A DNA stretch of 64,000 nt from Candidatus Binatia bacterium (GTDB lineage Bacteria > Eisenbacteria > RBG-16-71-46 > SZUA-252). Where the stretch lies: positions 1 through 64,000 of the forward strand of contig DASQJL010000113.1 in the NCBI GenBank assembly GCA_035631035.1, in the 5' to 3' direction. Positions 46,132 to 54,504 of the stretch are shown one piece after another (position 1 is the stretch's first letter; each line of letters begins with the position of its first letter). The notes beneath the pieces were generated by a model. It worked only from the letters and a program-made list of their open reading frames with translations, searched no databases and was not told the DNA's origin. Both the position numbers and the translations under genes were made by a program.

Positions 46132-47058
46132 CTAGGCGGCTGGCTCCTTCTTGATCTTGGCCGAGTAGATCTGCCAGGTGCGCTGCTTGGCCGTGGCGCC
46201 GTCGACGACGCTTCGCCGGAGGGTGATCGTGCCGGAGAATGCCTCGCGCGCTCCCTTCACGGTCGTGGCGACGAGATGGACCGGCACGTCCACGTAGCGG
46301 GATCCCGCCGCGGCCCCCATCGGCCCCGGCGTACCGATCGTGGCGTCCACCGACTTGGTCTGCGCGTAGCCGTTCAGGAACTCGATCATGCTCTTGCCGC
46401 TGGCGGCGCCGTCCGACTCCCACATGCGGTACGCGTTCTGGAACCGCCCCGCGTTGATGGCGTCGTAATAGGCCCGGACGACCGCGACGGCGCGCTCGGG
46501 GGCGAACGCCGGATCGTTCTCGCCGAGATCCGCGGTCCCCGCTCCGGGAAGGCCCTGATCGTAGTTCTGGATCATCCACCCGCGACCGGACCTCCAGACG
46601 CCGATCTGCACCGGGATCCGTCCGGAGGCGCCCGACGAGTCCGTGCTCGTGCGCTCCACGATCTCCCCGTCCACCAGATAGACCCGCGAGGATTTCCGTT
46701 CGACGGTCCCAATCTCGATGTGATCGGGCCATGGGCTGGACGTGAATCTTCCCGCGGCGTGGCGCGGATCGGCGGCCCACTGTTTGAGGAGGGCCGGCGA
46801 GACCAGCCCGCCGTACTGCGCCTGCATCGCTCGGGCGCGCGCGCTGTCGGGCGCGAGCAGTGAGACCTGGTTCAGCCGGGTGCCGAACGTGAGCACCAGA
46901 TGGCGCACGGCGACGGAATCGGCCCGCGCGACCGCGACCGAGTCGGGCTTGGACGCGTTCCCGGGGCCGGAGCGCTGGCAGGCGGGAGTGAACAGAAGAA
47001 CGGCCGCCGAGAGAACGGCTGCAGCGACCCCGGAGATCGTCGGATTCGAATGCGTCAT
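46132..47058 (-). CDS. Lipoprotein of unknown function
   Basis: A 308-residue lipoprotein with lipobox FTPAC (Cys27). The mature part holds a region with RHLVLTFGTRLNQVSLLAPDSARARAM and a C-terminal NTF2-like half (AVVRAYYDAINAGRFQNAYRMWESDGAAS). No named family is recognised. It leads the DUF2079 gene, and a TATACT element lies 41 bases upstream. Confidence 0.7.
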   Translation of the reverse strand: MTHSNPTISGVAAAVLSAAVLLFTPACQRSGPGNASKPDSVAVARADSVAVRHLVLTFGTRLNQVSLLAPDSARARAMQAQYGGLVSPALLKQWAADPRHAAGRFTSSPWPDHIEIGTVERKSSRVYLVDGEIVERTSTDSSGASGRIPVQIGVWRSGRGWMIQNYDQGLPGAGTADLGENDPAFAPERAVAVVRAYYDAINAGRFQNAYRMWESDGAASGKSMIEFLNGYAQTKSVDATIGTPGPMGAAAGSRYVDVPVHLVATTVKGAREAFSGTITLRRSVVDGATAKQRTWQIYSAKIKKEPAA

Positions 47059-47098
47059 GATGATTCGCCCTCAGCCCCAGTCGAAAATCAGGTGGGAG

Positions 47099-47104
47099 AG
47101 TATA
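47099..47104 (-). promoter_or_regulatory. Putative -10 element for the lipoprotein/DUF2079 operon
   Basis: The minus strand reads TATACT, five of six bases of the TATAAT consensus, 41 bases before the ATG. A GAGGG ribosome site lies between. A divergent -10 for the DUF1697 gene is 22 bases away. Confidence 0.4.
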
Positions 47105-47126
47105 GCCCGGGCGCCTCGCGCGCCAG

Positions 47127-47132
47127 TATCCT
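47127..47132 (+). promoter_or_regulatory. -10-like hexamer 7 bases before the DUF1697 start
   Basis: TATCCT ends 7 bases before the GTG at 47140. No ribosome site lies between. The spacing predicts a leaderless transcript. Confidence 0.45.
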
Positions 47133-47139
47133 GTCCGCC

Positions 47140-47682
47140 GTGACCTCCTATGTGGCGCTCCTCCGGGCCGTCAACCTCGCCGGGCGCAACAAGGTCGGGA
47201 TGGCCGACCTGCGCGCCGCAGCCGAGTCGTTGGGCTACGCCGAGCCGCGAACGCTGCTCCAGAGCGGCAATCTCCTGCTTCGCGGCCCCGCCCGGCCGGA
47301 CCCGGTCCTGGAGCGCAACCTCCGCGACGCCGCAAGGAAGAAGCTGGGCATGGAGATCGATTTCTTCGTGCGCTCCGCCGCCGAGTGGCAGGCGCTGGTC
47401 GCGGAGAACCCCTTCCCGCGCGAGGCGAAGAGCGATCCGGGCCATCTCGTCGCGATCGCACTCACCGGCGCGCCCGGCCGCGCGGAGCTCAAGGCGCTGG
47501 AGCAGGCGATCCAGGGCCGCGAGCGCATCCGCCTGTCCGGCCGCACGGCGTACGCCTTCTACCCCGATGGCATCGGACGATCGAAGCTCACGATGGCGCT
47601 GATCGAGAAGAAGCTGGGCGTTCGCGGCACGGGCAGGAATTGGAATACGGTACTGAAGCTCGCCGCGTTATTGAACGAATGA
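47140..47682 (+). CDS. DUF1697 family protein
   Basis: A 180-residue protein beginning (GTG) TSYVALLRAVNLAGRNKVGMADLRAAAESLGY. It shows the DUF1697 pattern LLQSGNLLLRG and the end LTMALIEKKLGVRGTGRNWNTVLKLAALL. The fold is two ferredoxin-like halves; function is unknown. It stands alone, convergent with the SnoaL gene. Confidence 0.87.
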   Translation: MTSYVALLRAVNLAGRNKVGMADLRAAAESLGYAEPRTLLQSGNLLLRGPARPDPVLERNLRDAARKKLGMEIDFFVRSAAEWQALVAENPFPREAKSDPGHLVAIALTGAPGRAELKALEQAIQGRERIRLSGRTAYAFYPDGIGRSKLTMALIEKKLGVRGTGRNWNTVLKLAALLNE

Positions 47683-47744
47683 AGGATCGCCAAGGCGAAC
47701 GACAGGTGTCGCGACTCTCACACGCGCCAGCGGCGGTGAAAGAG

Positions 47745-48212
47745 CTACATCTTCTCCAGCTCGAGATTGCCGTCCACGAACTTGACCTGGAAGCGGAAGC
47801 GATCGATCCGCCACTTCCCCCACGCGCAGGTCAGATGGAAATCGTACGTGCCCACGAACACGCGCGTGTTCTTTCCCGAGAAATTCGGGCGGTAGTGATA
47901 GGCGATGCCGTAGCACGTGGCTTCCGCCTCATCGCCCTGGACGCGCACCCGGAAATTCCCCACCTGATGGTGGATCGCCTCGATCGGCGCAAGCCCCTGC
48001 TTCCACCCCTCGACGATCGAGTCCGCGGACACCGAAGCGGGCGGCGTGCCTGTCAGGCTCGACATGTCGAAGAGCACGTCGTCCGCAAGACAGGCCCGCA
48101 CTCCCGCCCAGTCCTTCTCGTCGGTGGCGATGAACAGGGCCGTGATCGCATCCTCGACCTCGAGCCGCTCGCCCGGGGTGGTCGGATCGACCGTGGGTTC
48201 TGCGCTTCCCAC
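47745..48212 (-). CDS. SnoaL/NTF2-like protein
   Basis: A 155-residue NTF2-fold protein: VEDAITALFIATDEKDWAGVRACLADDVLFDMSSL, then HHQVGNFRVRVQGDEAEATCYGIAYHY and a last strand WRIDRFRFQVKFVDGN. Members are cyclases, isomerases or ligand binders; no activity is assigned. The GTG start lies one base after the lipoprotein gene stop. Confidence 0.8.
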   Translation of the reverse strand: MGSAEPTVDPTTPGERLEVEDAITALFIATDEKDWAGVRACLADDVLFDMSSLTGTPPASVSADSIVEGWKQGLAPIEAIHHQVGNFRVRVQGDEAEATCYGIAYHYRPNFSGKNTRVFVGTYDFHLTCAWGKWRIDRFRFQVKFVDGNLELEKM

Positions 48213-48213
48213 G

Positions 48214-48597
48214 TTATCCGTTCCTCCGAACCTCGAACGTCACCGAGCCGGTCGTGCGCCCCAGGATCACGCCGATCCTCCAGGTCCCGGGCTTTCCCTC
48301 GGACGTGACGAACGAGCCCTGCTCGCGCAGGCTCTTCGAATGCACCAGCCGGCCCGCCGCGTCGCGCACTTCCAGGGTGGCCACCCCGCCGGTGACGCTG
48401 GAAGCCTGGCGCACGGTGGCCTTCCCGGCCGGGTTCTCCCACCGGTAGTCCATCCGGTGCGAGAAGTTCTCCACCGAGCCGATGTGGAGGCTGAAGTTGC
48501 CCGGATCGTTCATGACGGTCAGGTCGCGCGCGACCTGGTGGGTGGCCGCGCAACCGGTGAGGAGCAGCGCGATCGCGACGATGACGAGACGTTTCAC
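48214..48597 (-). CDS. Small lipoprotein of unknown function
   Basis: A 127-residue lipoprotein with lipobox LLTGC (Cys16) and a beta-rich mature part, FSLHIGSVENFSHRMDYRWENP and a late GTWRIGVILGRTTGSVTFEV. The GTG start overlaps the HD-domain gene stop by 4 bases. No family recognised. Confidence 0.7.
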   Translation of the reverse strand: MKRLVIVAIALLLTGCAATHQVARDLTVMNDPGNFSLHIGSVENFSHRMDYRWENPAGKATVRQASSVTGGVATLEVRDAAGRLVHSKSLREQGSFVTSEGKPGTWRIGVILGRTTGSVTFEVRRNG

Positions 48598-49196
48598 GAG
48601 ATCTCCTTGGCCTGGGCGCGCCCGAAGTGGTCCTCGACGCGCGCCTTCACGTGCTCCCAGAGAGCGGGGCACGCGGCTCCGATCGCCTGGTTGACGGCGA
48701 GCACCTGTTCCAGAGCGATGCCGTTCTCCCGCCACGTGCGGCCGCCGTCGTGGAGATTGTGGAGCACCGGCATCAACCGGTCCACGGCGTAGGCAAAGCG
48801 CGCCTCCGCGGTCTCGCGCGCCTCGAACTCCTCCCAGCAAGCCAGGAGGAGCGCGCCCTGCGGATCGGGGAGGAGCCCGAACACGCGCGTTGCCGCCCGG
48901 CGCTCTTCCGCCGGCGCACCCGGTGCTCGCCCGTAAACGATGGTGTCTCCGGCGTCGATCTCCGGCACGTCGTGCACGAGCAGAAGCTCGGTTACGCGCG
49001 CCGCCTCCACGGGCGGATCGGCGTAGGGAGCCAGGGAGAGGGCGAGCAGCGCGACGTGCCAGCTGTGCTCGGCACTGTTCTCACGGCGGTCCAGGCTCGA
49101 CGGGCGCGTCCTGCGCAGAATGCTCTTCAGCTTGTCCAGCTCGAGCGCGAAGGCGAGGACGCGGTCGAGATCGGCGGAAGCGGGGGTAACGGGCAT
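48594..49196 (-). CDS. HD-domain hydrolase (YfbR/HDDC2-like)
   Basis: A 200-residue HD protein. The metal residues are His44/His47 (SAEHSWH) and His75-Asp76 (LLVHDVPEIDAGD); a further Asp is in YAVDRLMPVLHN. The layout matches YfbR/HDDC2 5'-deoxynucleotidases that hydrolyse nucleoside monophosphates. The ATG at 49196 is 5 bases after the preceding gene. Confidence 0.85.
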   Translation of the reverse strand: MPVTPASADLDRVLAFALELDKLKSILRRTRPSSLDRRENSAEHSWHVALLALSLAPYADPPVEAARVTELLLVHDVPEIDAGDTIVYGRAPGAPAEERRAATRVFGLLPDPQGALLLACWEEFEARETAEARFAYAVDRLMPVLHNLHDGGRTWRENGIALEQVLAVNQAIGAACPALWEHVKARVEDHFGRAQAKEIS

Positions 49197-49201
49197 TGAG
49201 G

Positions 49202-49756
49202 CTACCGACCCGAACCCGTACCCGAACCTGAGCCCGTCGGTGGGGCCGATGCCGCCTTGTGCGCCTGCCAGGTCAGGTAGCTCTTGAACGCATCCGGCTG
49301 CCCGGGCGGCGCCACTTCGAAGGAGCCGGCGAGCGTCCCGTCCGGCTGGAGCATGTAGGTGAGGCGGTACCGCGGCTCCTTCTCGATCAGATCGCTCAGG
49401 AATAGCGCCCTTCCCTGCCCCGCCGGTATCACGACATAACGGATGGCGTGCCCCTCGCTGTCGTAATAGTCCGCGCGAGCCACGTTCCCGACCGGATAGA
49501 TGACCATCAGATCCTCGTGGCGCACGGCCGGCTTGCCGTCGGCGGCCGGATAGTCGGCAGAGTTGTTCCGGATCATCACCTGGTCTTGAAGACCGAGCGC
49601 GAAGACGGTGCGCCCCGAGCTCTGATTCGGCCCCGGCGCGTCCCACGTGCCAAGAAGGAACGAGAGCGGCTCGAGCACGCGCGGCGGAGCGCTGCTTGCC
49701 GGATGAGCCGCGAGTGCCACAAAGAGTGCGGACGCCACGATCGCGATGCGTCTCAA
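49202..49756 (-). CDS. Secreted protein of unknown function
   Basis: A 184-residue exported protein with a signal peptide to about residue 22 (HPASSA). It has LEPLSFLLGTWDAPGPNQSSGRTVF, a pattern of beta-barrel lipocalin-like domains (THAP4/DUF1579-like), and a Gly/Ser-rich end. The start is TTG at 49756, supported by an AAGGAG site 6 bases upstream. It heads a four-gene run with the HD hydrolase. Confidence 0.7.
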   Translation of the reverse strand: MRRIAIVASALFVALAAHPASSAPPRVLEPLSFLLGTWDAPGPNQSSGRTVFALGLQDQVMIRNNSADYPAADGKPAVRHEDLMVIYPVGNVARADYYDSEGHAIRYVVIPAGQGRALFLSDLIEKEPRYRLTYMLQPDGTLAGSFEVAPPGQPDAFKSYLTWQAHKAASAPPTGSGSGTGSGR

Positions 49757-49806
49757 AGGCGGGCTCCTTCTCCTGGTTTCGATGGGACTGTGTCCTCTTG
49801 TGGATC

Positions 49807-49894
49807 TGGCGGAGGGGGTAGGATTCGAACCCACGGTGCCTTGCGGCACAGCGGTTTTCAAGACCGCCACCTTAAGCCACTCGGTCACCCCTCC
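49807..49894 (-). tRNA. tRNA-Ser (anticodon TGA)
   Basis: 88-base class II tRNA. Acceptor GGAGGGG/CCCCTCC, discriminator G, encoded CCA. The loop CTTGAAA gives TGA, reading TCA and other TCN codons. With the three tRNA-Ser genes near 37-38.8 kb it completes a full serine set in the window. Confidence 0.96.
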
Positions 49895-49950
49895 ACCGGC
49901 ATGGAGCATCACAGGTTAGGTGGCTGGAGCAGGTAGAGCAAGCGGTCTAG

Positions 49951-49956
49951 TATTCT
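49951..49956 (+). promoter_or_regulatory. -10-like hexamer 6 bases before the 49963 gene
   Basis: TATTCT (or the overlapping TAGTAT at 49948) ends 6 bases before the ATG. There is no ribosome site. A leaderless transcript is predicted. Confidence 0.45.
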
Positions 49957-49962
49957 CCGGTC

Positions 49963-50475
49963 ATGGCCAATGTGCGCAGCCGCTGGAGTGCCCTGGTCTC
50001 TGCGGCGATCGCCCTCTCGCTGCAAAGCGTTCCGGGATCCGCTTCCTGCTCGCCGACCACCCAGCACTCCACCATCCGAGTCATGACGTTCAATGTGCTC
50101 CACGAGCCGTTACGCCAGGTGCTCGGCACGTGGGCCGGGACGTCGACGTGCGTCGGGAATCGGTCCGCCTGCAAGGACGAGAACGTGGTCTATCGCTTTG
50201 CTCCGATCGATGGCACGTCGTCCAGGGTTCGATTGTTCGCGGACAAGGTCATCGAAGGGAAGCGGGTGCCGATGGGCGCGCTCGACTTCACGACATCGAA
50301 GGACCGCCTCTCGTGCGAGTTCAAGCGAGGGTCGGCACACGGGCTCTGGGAGTTCACGGTCTCGGGCGACTCGATCGTGGGGACCCTGGTGCTGCTGCCC
50401 GGTCGTGACCTGGCGCGGCGCGTCCGCGTTCACCGGGTGGCTGAGGGCTCGGTTCCTCCGGCGCCCGCGGACTAG
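49963..50475 (+). CDS. Secreted protein of unknown function
   Basis: A 170-residue exported protein: signal peptide to about residue 28 (SVPGSAS), then a beta-rich body with LGTWAGTSTCVGNRSACKDENVVYRF and FTTSKDRLSCEFKRGSAHGLWEF. Four or so cysteines may form disulphides. No family recognised. Confidence 0.65.
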   Translation: MANVRSRWSALVSAAIALSLQSVPGSASCSPTTQHSTIRVMTFNVLHEPLRQVLGTWAGTSTCVGNRSACKDENVVYRFAPIDGTSSRVRLFADKVIEGKRVPMGALDFTTSKDRLSCEFKRGSAHGLWEFTVSGDSIVGTLVLLPGRDLARRVRVHRVAEGSVPPAPAD

Positions 50476-50515
50476 ACTGGGTTTCCACCAGATGTCGTGG
50501 CGGCTCGCCGAGGGC

Positions 50516-50914
50516 TCATCCGGGCTCGGAATCCATGGCCTTCTTCATGGCGGCCATGCCCGCCTCCATCATCGGGCCGATCTTGCCGGCGGCTTCGTCG
50601 GGGAGAAAATCGGCGATCCAGACCACCCGGCTCCCGCCGTCCTCGGCAAAGACCTGGACGCTGGCGTTGTAGTGCTTCAGGTCGCTCCCCTGGGCGCCCC
50701 ACACGAGACGTCGCGCCTGCTCGTCGACCGCGACGATCGGCTCCCGGACCTTCATGCCGTTCGCAAACGTGACGACTCGGGCGCCAGGCTCCAAACGCGT
50801 GTCGACGACAAATCCCGGAACGAGCCTGGTATGGAGCGCGCCGATATCGCGGATGGCATCCCACACGCGATCGGATGGAGCACTTGTCATGATTTCTTTT
50901 CGAATGGATGACAT
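50516..50914 (-). CDS. SRPBCC (START-like) domain protein
   Basis: A 132-residue protein with the helix-grip fold: MTSAPSDRVWDAIRDIGALHTRLVPGFVVDTRL, and WIADFLPDEAAGKIGPMMEAGMAAMKKAM at the end. It looks like the polyketide-cyclase/dehydrase SRPBCC group, which binds lipophilic ligands. The ATG has an AAGGAG site 7 bases upstream. Confidence 0.85.
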   Translation of the reverse strand: MSSIRKEIMTSAPSDRVWDAIRDIGALHTRLVPGFVVDTRLEPGARVVTFANGMKVREPIVAVDEQARRLVWGAQGSDLKHYNASVQVFAEDGGSRVVWIADFLPDEAAGKIGPMMEAGMAAMKKAMDSEPG

Positions 50915-51025
50915 GGATGGACTCCTTCACCAGGGCAGCGGCCTGGTCCTGGGCCAGGGCCAGGGCCTCGGTCACCCCTCACCGACGTTCAGGATAACAG
51001 AGGGCTGCGCGCATGAACGTTGGGC

Positions 51026-51031
51026 TATGAT
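51026..51031 (+). promoter_or_regulatory. -10-like hexamer 6 bases before the 51038 start
   Basis: TATGAT ends 6 bases before the ATG at 51038. The surrounding GCTATGATT is identical to the element before the 59884 gene. Confidence 0.5.
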
Positions 51032-51037
51032 TTCCCC

Positions 51038-51583
51038 ATGCGACCCTCCCTCAGTGCTCCACGAATGAAGACCCACGCCGTCGTCGGACTTCTCGTCCTC
51101 GGACTTCTCGGGTGCGCCTCAGGGTCCAAGCATGTTGCCGTGACCGGCGACGCCCCGACCCTCGCCGAGGCCCGACGCGGCATCGAGGAGGGATACCGGC
51201 GGAATCGTGCCGCGTTCCTGGCGAAGGACGTCAAGGCGGTGATGGCGCTTCGCACGGACGATTTCTACGCGATCGGGCCGGATGGGACGCGACGCGATCG
51301 CGCCGCGATGGAGACCTATACCGTCGGCCTCCTGAACGGGATCAAGCGCTGGATCAAGATCGAGTTCAGCGTCGACAGCCTCGCCCTGGACGGGCGGGAG
51401 GCGGACGCGACCCTCAAGCAGCACCTGGTCCGAATGGCGCTCCGGCCCGACCAGAAGGTCCATCGCGTCGAGACCTGGGTGACGCAGCGCGAGCGATGGC
51501 GCTGGACGGCCGACGGGTGGAAGCTCGCGAGGGTGGATCAGGTTCGAGATCAAAAGCGGCTGGTCGACGGGAGGCCGGACTAG
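51038..51583 (+). CDS. NTF2-like lipoprotein
   Basis: A 181-residue lipoprotein with lipobox LLGC (Cys26) and an NTF2/SnoaL-type body: IEEGYRRNRAAFLAKDVKAVMALRTDDFYAI and later VETWVTQRERWRWTADGWKLARV. I chose 51038 because a TATGAT element lies 6 bases upstream; the ATG at 51065 (MKTHAVV) would also give a signal peptide. Function is unknown. Confidence 0.72.
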   Translation: MRPSLSAPRMKTHAVVGLLVLGLLGCASGSKHVAVTGDAPTLAEARRGIEEGYRRNRAAFLAKDVKAVMALRTDDFYAIGPDGTRRDRAAMETYTVGLLNGIKRWIKIEFSVDSLALDGREADATLKQHLVRMALRPDQKVHRVETWVTQRERWRWTADGWKLARVDQVRDQKRLVDGRPD

Positions 51584-51622
51584 CCCCTTTCGATTTCCGC
51601 CGGTGCGAAGGAGGAACGAGCC

Positions 51623-52219
51623 ATGGTTCCCTGGAAGCTCCGACAGCTGGCCGCGCTCCCCCTCGTCGCTGCCTTGACGCTCCTCGCCGCCTGCGGCAAG
51701 GACAACCCGGCAAGGCCGGCTCCCGCGAGCGGCCCCTCCGAGCCGCCGGTCACGACCGCCACCGTCGCGGACTCGCTCCAGTTCACGGTCGGCGGCTCGG
51801 CCATCGCGATGGGAACGGCGCCGCTCGTCTGCTGCGGCCTCTACGATCCCAGCTTCGTGAACGAGCGCGCCATGAGGGTCGTGTTCTACGACCCCGCGAA
51901 CCAGAAGGCGGGCTGGCAGCTTCTGATCCTGATCGACCGCGCCCAGCAGGGGGAAGTCGCCGTCCTGCCGACCCCGGTCGTGGCGCCAAGCAAGGTCCCG
52001 CGCATCTCGATGTTCGTTCCGACGCTGGGCAACGAGTACAACAGCGACACCGACGGATCTTCGGGGACCATCACCGTCCACTCGTTCCACTGCAGCGGCA
52101 GCGCGATCGAGGTCTACTTCAGCATCGACGCGACCCTGCACAGCGAATTCTGGGACGGCGGCTCGATTGAGGTTCAGGGCGCGTTCCGGGGGACGTTTCC
52201 GCCGCAAGCGTGCGAGTAA
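51623..52219 (+). CDS. Lipoprotein of unknown function
   Basis: A 198-residue lipoprotein with lipobox LLAAC (Cys24). The mature part is beta-rich with paired cysteines in PLVCCGLY and a Cys in SFHCSG, and an end GSIEVQGAFRGTFPPQACE. An AAGGAGGAACGAGCC ribosome site precedes the ATG. It follows the NTF2-like lipoprotein by 39 bases and may share its transcript. Confidence 0.7.
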   Translation: MVPWKLRQLAALPLVAALTLLAACGKDNPARPAPASGPSEPPVTTATVADSLQFTVGGSAIAMGTAPLVCCGLYDPSFVNERAMRVVFYDPANQKAGWQLLILIDRAQQGEVAVLPTPVVAPSKVPRISMFVPTLGNEYNSDTDGSSGTITVHSFHCSGSAIEVYFSIDATLHSEFWDGGSIEVQGAFRGTFPPQACE

Positions 52220-52262
52220 TCCCGGCGTGGCGGGCGGAGGTGCATCGTGCCGCCGCGCTCGG

Positions 52263-52799
52263 CTACTTTTCCGTCGAGCCGCCCTTCGAGAGTCCCGTCG
52301 CGATCCGTCCCTGCGCTCGGATTGCGTCCTCGAGGTCTTCCAGGTGGAATCCGAGCGCGTAGGCGAGCGCTCCCCACGAGAACCCCTCGGCGCGCAGGGA
52401 CCCCAGGTCGTCGAGGTCGATCGCGCGCTTCGAATCCGAAAGGAGCGTGCGCGCCACGACCAGCTCGCCCCAGCTGAAACCCCGGTCGCTCTTCACGTCG
52501 AGCAGGGCGTCGAGCGTGATGCCGAATTGCGAGGCGAGCTTCGTCGCGATCCGCGCCTGCCCCGTGGCGGCCACGTCGCGGTTCACGCGTTCCACGGTCG
52601 CGGCGATCCGCTTGTCGGTGTCCTTACGAAGATCGATCGGCATCGAGCCCGCGCGATCGCGAACTTCCGACAGGCTGACGCGGTGCGGCTCGGCCCCCGG
52701 ATCGGGCTCGTCTACGGCCCATGCGGGCTCGGCGATGCCAACGCCCACGCACACCAGCAGGAGCATCCCACCGACAGCCGATATCGTCCGATCGCTCAT
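52263..52799 (-). CDS. Secreted protein with paired GFSWGxL repeats
   Basis: A 178-residue exported protein with a signal peptide ending near PAWA. The C-terminal half holds two similar segments, RGFSWGELVVARTL and EGFSWGALAYALGF, each after an Asp/Leu-rich helix. This resembles helical pairs seen in small stalked proteins, but I know no named family. An excellent GAGGAG site lies before the ATG. It is convergent with the 51623 gene. Confidence 0.7.
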   Translation of the reverse strand: MSDRTISAVGGMLLLVCVGVGIAEPAWAVDEPDPGAEPHRVSLSEVRDRAGSMPIDLRKDTDKRIAATVERVNRDVAATGQARIATKLASQFGITLDALLDVKSDRGFSWGELVVARTLLSDSKRAIDLDDLGSLRAEGFSWGALAYALGFHLEDLEDAIRAQGRIATGLSKGGSTEK

Positions 52800-52883
52800 G
52801 GGCAGCCTCCTCGTAAGGTGCCCAGGATGTATCGGTCAAATTCGAGGAAGACTTAACGAGAACGTGGGGGGGGGTACACCGCC

Positions 52884-53462
52884 TCAGCCGGGCTGCGTTG
52901 TCCGAGGCACGCCTTGGCACCGTGCCGGGCAGCCCGGCCAGTCCGTGCCTCGATACCGCCCGAGCAGCGTGCCGACGGCGACGAGCGCTCGGAACAGCAC
53001 CGCCTGAACCGGCCGCGGCATGAGGAGCACGGCCTGGGTCTGCCGGTGACGCAGAGCCAGATGGGCCATGTAGAAGGGCGAGGGGCGTCCGGACGGGCCG
53101 GCGTTCAAGATCTCGAAGATGGCCTGCAGGTACCGATCCAGGTCCACCAGGGGCCCGGCATAGCCTTCGAAAATGAGCGCTTCGTCGCCGGCATTCCACC
53201 AGCGGTGCGCCGACCCGCGCGGAAAAGCGCCGCTCTCGCCGGGGCCTGACGACAGTCGGCGACCGTCGACCACCGCGGAGAGCACGCCGGAGATCACGCT
53301 TCCCTCCTCGTCCTCCGCGAAGTGAATGTGCATTGGCGGCCCTTCGCGATGCGGAGGAAGGGAGCCCTTCAGCTCGAGCCACGTCTCCCCCCCGCGCACG
53401 ACCGTCCTGAGGGCCAGCACCTCGCCGGTGTGTCGGTTCTCTAAGACCAGCGGCTCGGACAT
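52884..53462 (-). CDS. Cupin-domain protein
   Basis: A 192-residue cupin. Motif 1 reads PPMHIHFAEDEEGSVISGVLSAVVDG with His45 and His47, motif 2 GAFPRGSAHRWWNAG with its His. The beta-barrel could bind a metal and small substrate. A TACACT hexamer lies 7 bases before the ATG and no ribosome site is visible. Confidence 0.87.
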   Translation of the reverse strand: MSEPLVLENRHTGEVLALRTVVRGGETWLELKGSLPPHREGPPMHIHFAEDEEGSVISGVLSAVVDGRRLSSGPGESGAFPRGSAHRWWNAGDEALIFEGYAGPLVDLDRYLQAIFEILNAGPSGRPSPFYMAHLALRHRQTQAVLLMPRPVQAVLFRALVAVGTLLGRYRGTDWPGCPARCQGVPRTTQPG

Positions 53463-53469
53463 GGCCGCG

Positions 53470-53475
53470 AGTGTA
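53470..53475 (-). promoter_or_regulatory. -10-like hexamer 7 bases before the cupin start
   Basis: The minus strand reads TACACT, ending 7 bases before the ATG at 53462; no ribosome site lies between. Predicts a leaderless transcript. Confidence 0.45.
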
Positions 53476-53530
53476 GCGAGGGGCGCCCCCCGTCGCTACA
53501 GTTCAGCGCCCTGCGCGCCGATATCATGGG

Positions 53531-54502
53531 ATGCTCCATTTCTCCCGCCGCGCCCCCTTATGGCTCCTCGTGGCGATGGCGCTCGGCGCCCCCGCGCTGG
53601 CGGAATCCGCGCGCGTGCCGGGCACCGGCGTCAGCCTGGTTCCTCCCGGCGGATTCGTGCCGGCCGAGCAGTTCTCCGGCTTTCAGAACCCCGCCGCCGG
53701 GGCGTCGATCGTCGTCACCGAGATCGCCGGACCGGTCTCCGAGGTCCGCCGCGGGATGACCCGAAGCGGCTTGGCGTCGCGCGGGATGGAGTTGATCGAA
53801 TCGAGCACCGTGACCGTCGGAGGGCAGGAGGCGCTGCTCCTGCACGTGAGCCAGCGGTCCCGGGACGTGGATTTCTTCAAGTGGATGCTGGTGGGCGGCT
53901 CCGAAGCGCGCACGTTCATGGTCGTCGGAACGTTTCCGGCCGAGGAGTCGGCCTTGAGCGATCCCATCCGTACGTCGCTCCTCACGACGGTGTGGGGGAA
54001 CGCCCCGCGTACGAACCTCCTCGAGGGCCTGGCCTTCAGCGTGCAGTCCACGCCCCGGATGCGATTCGCGGAGCGGATGGGAAACCTTCTGATCCTCACC
54101 GAGACGGGACGGCTCGCTCCGGGCAGGCCGGACGTCGCGATCCTCATCGTGGGAAGCTCGCTGAGCGACGTCGAGATCGGCGACCTGGGGCGCTACTCCC
54201 GGGAGCGCCTGCTGCAGACCGATCGCATGAAGGGCCTCAGCGTCCGAAGCGGCGCCGCCGTCCGGATCGACAGCCTGGATGGTTACGAAGTGATCGCCGA
54301 CGGCCGTGATGCCAAGAGCGGACGGCCCGTGGGCGTCTATCAGCTCCTCTTGCGCGACGGGAAGACGTACCACATCGCGCAGGGCTTCGCGCCCAAGGCC
54401 AGGATGGAGACGATGCTGCCCGTGTTCCGGAAGGTGACCGGCTCGTTTCAGCGGACACCCCAGCAACCCTCCGAGGAGCGCCGCCCTCGGATCACGCAGT
54501 AG
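53531..54502 (+). CDS. Secreted protein with two DcrB-like halves, unknown function
   Basis: A 323-residue exported protein with a signal peptide ending near ALAESA. Its two halves have similar layouts: VSLVPPGGFVPAEQFSGFQNPAAGASIVVTEI, and LAFSVQSTPRMRFAERMGNLLILTETG. Both then give a beta-alpha region with a conserved Gly/Tyr-rich strand (TVTVGGQEALLLH; DSLDGYEVIADGRD). This looks like an internal duplication. Family not named. It is convergent with the HTH gene. Confidence 0.68.
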   Translation: MLHFSRRAPLWLLVAMALGAPALAESARVPGTGVSLVPPGGFVPAEQFSGFQNPAAGASIVVTEIAGPVSEVRRGMTRSGLASRGMELIESSTVTVGGQEALLLHVSQRSRDVDFFKWMLVGGSEARTFMVVGTFPAEESALSDPIRTSLLTTVWGNAPRTNLLEGLAFSVQSTPRMRFAERMGNLLILTETGRLAPGRPDVAILIVGSSLSDVEIGDLGRYSRERLLQTDRMKGLSVRSGAAVRIDSLDGYEVIADGRDAKSGRPVGVYQLLLRDGKTYHIAQGFAPKARMETMLPVFRKVTGSFQRTPQQPSEERRPRITQ

Positions 54503-54504
54503 GG

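Noticed and set aside
53519-53531. TATCAT close to the 53531 start as another leaderless gene
   Set aside because: TATCAT ends only 3 bases before the ATG, too near for transcription to start at or before the ATG, so I left it out of the leaderless set.
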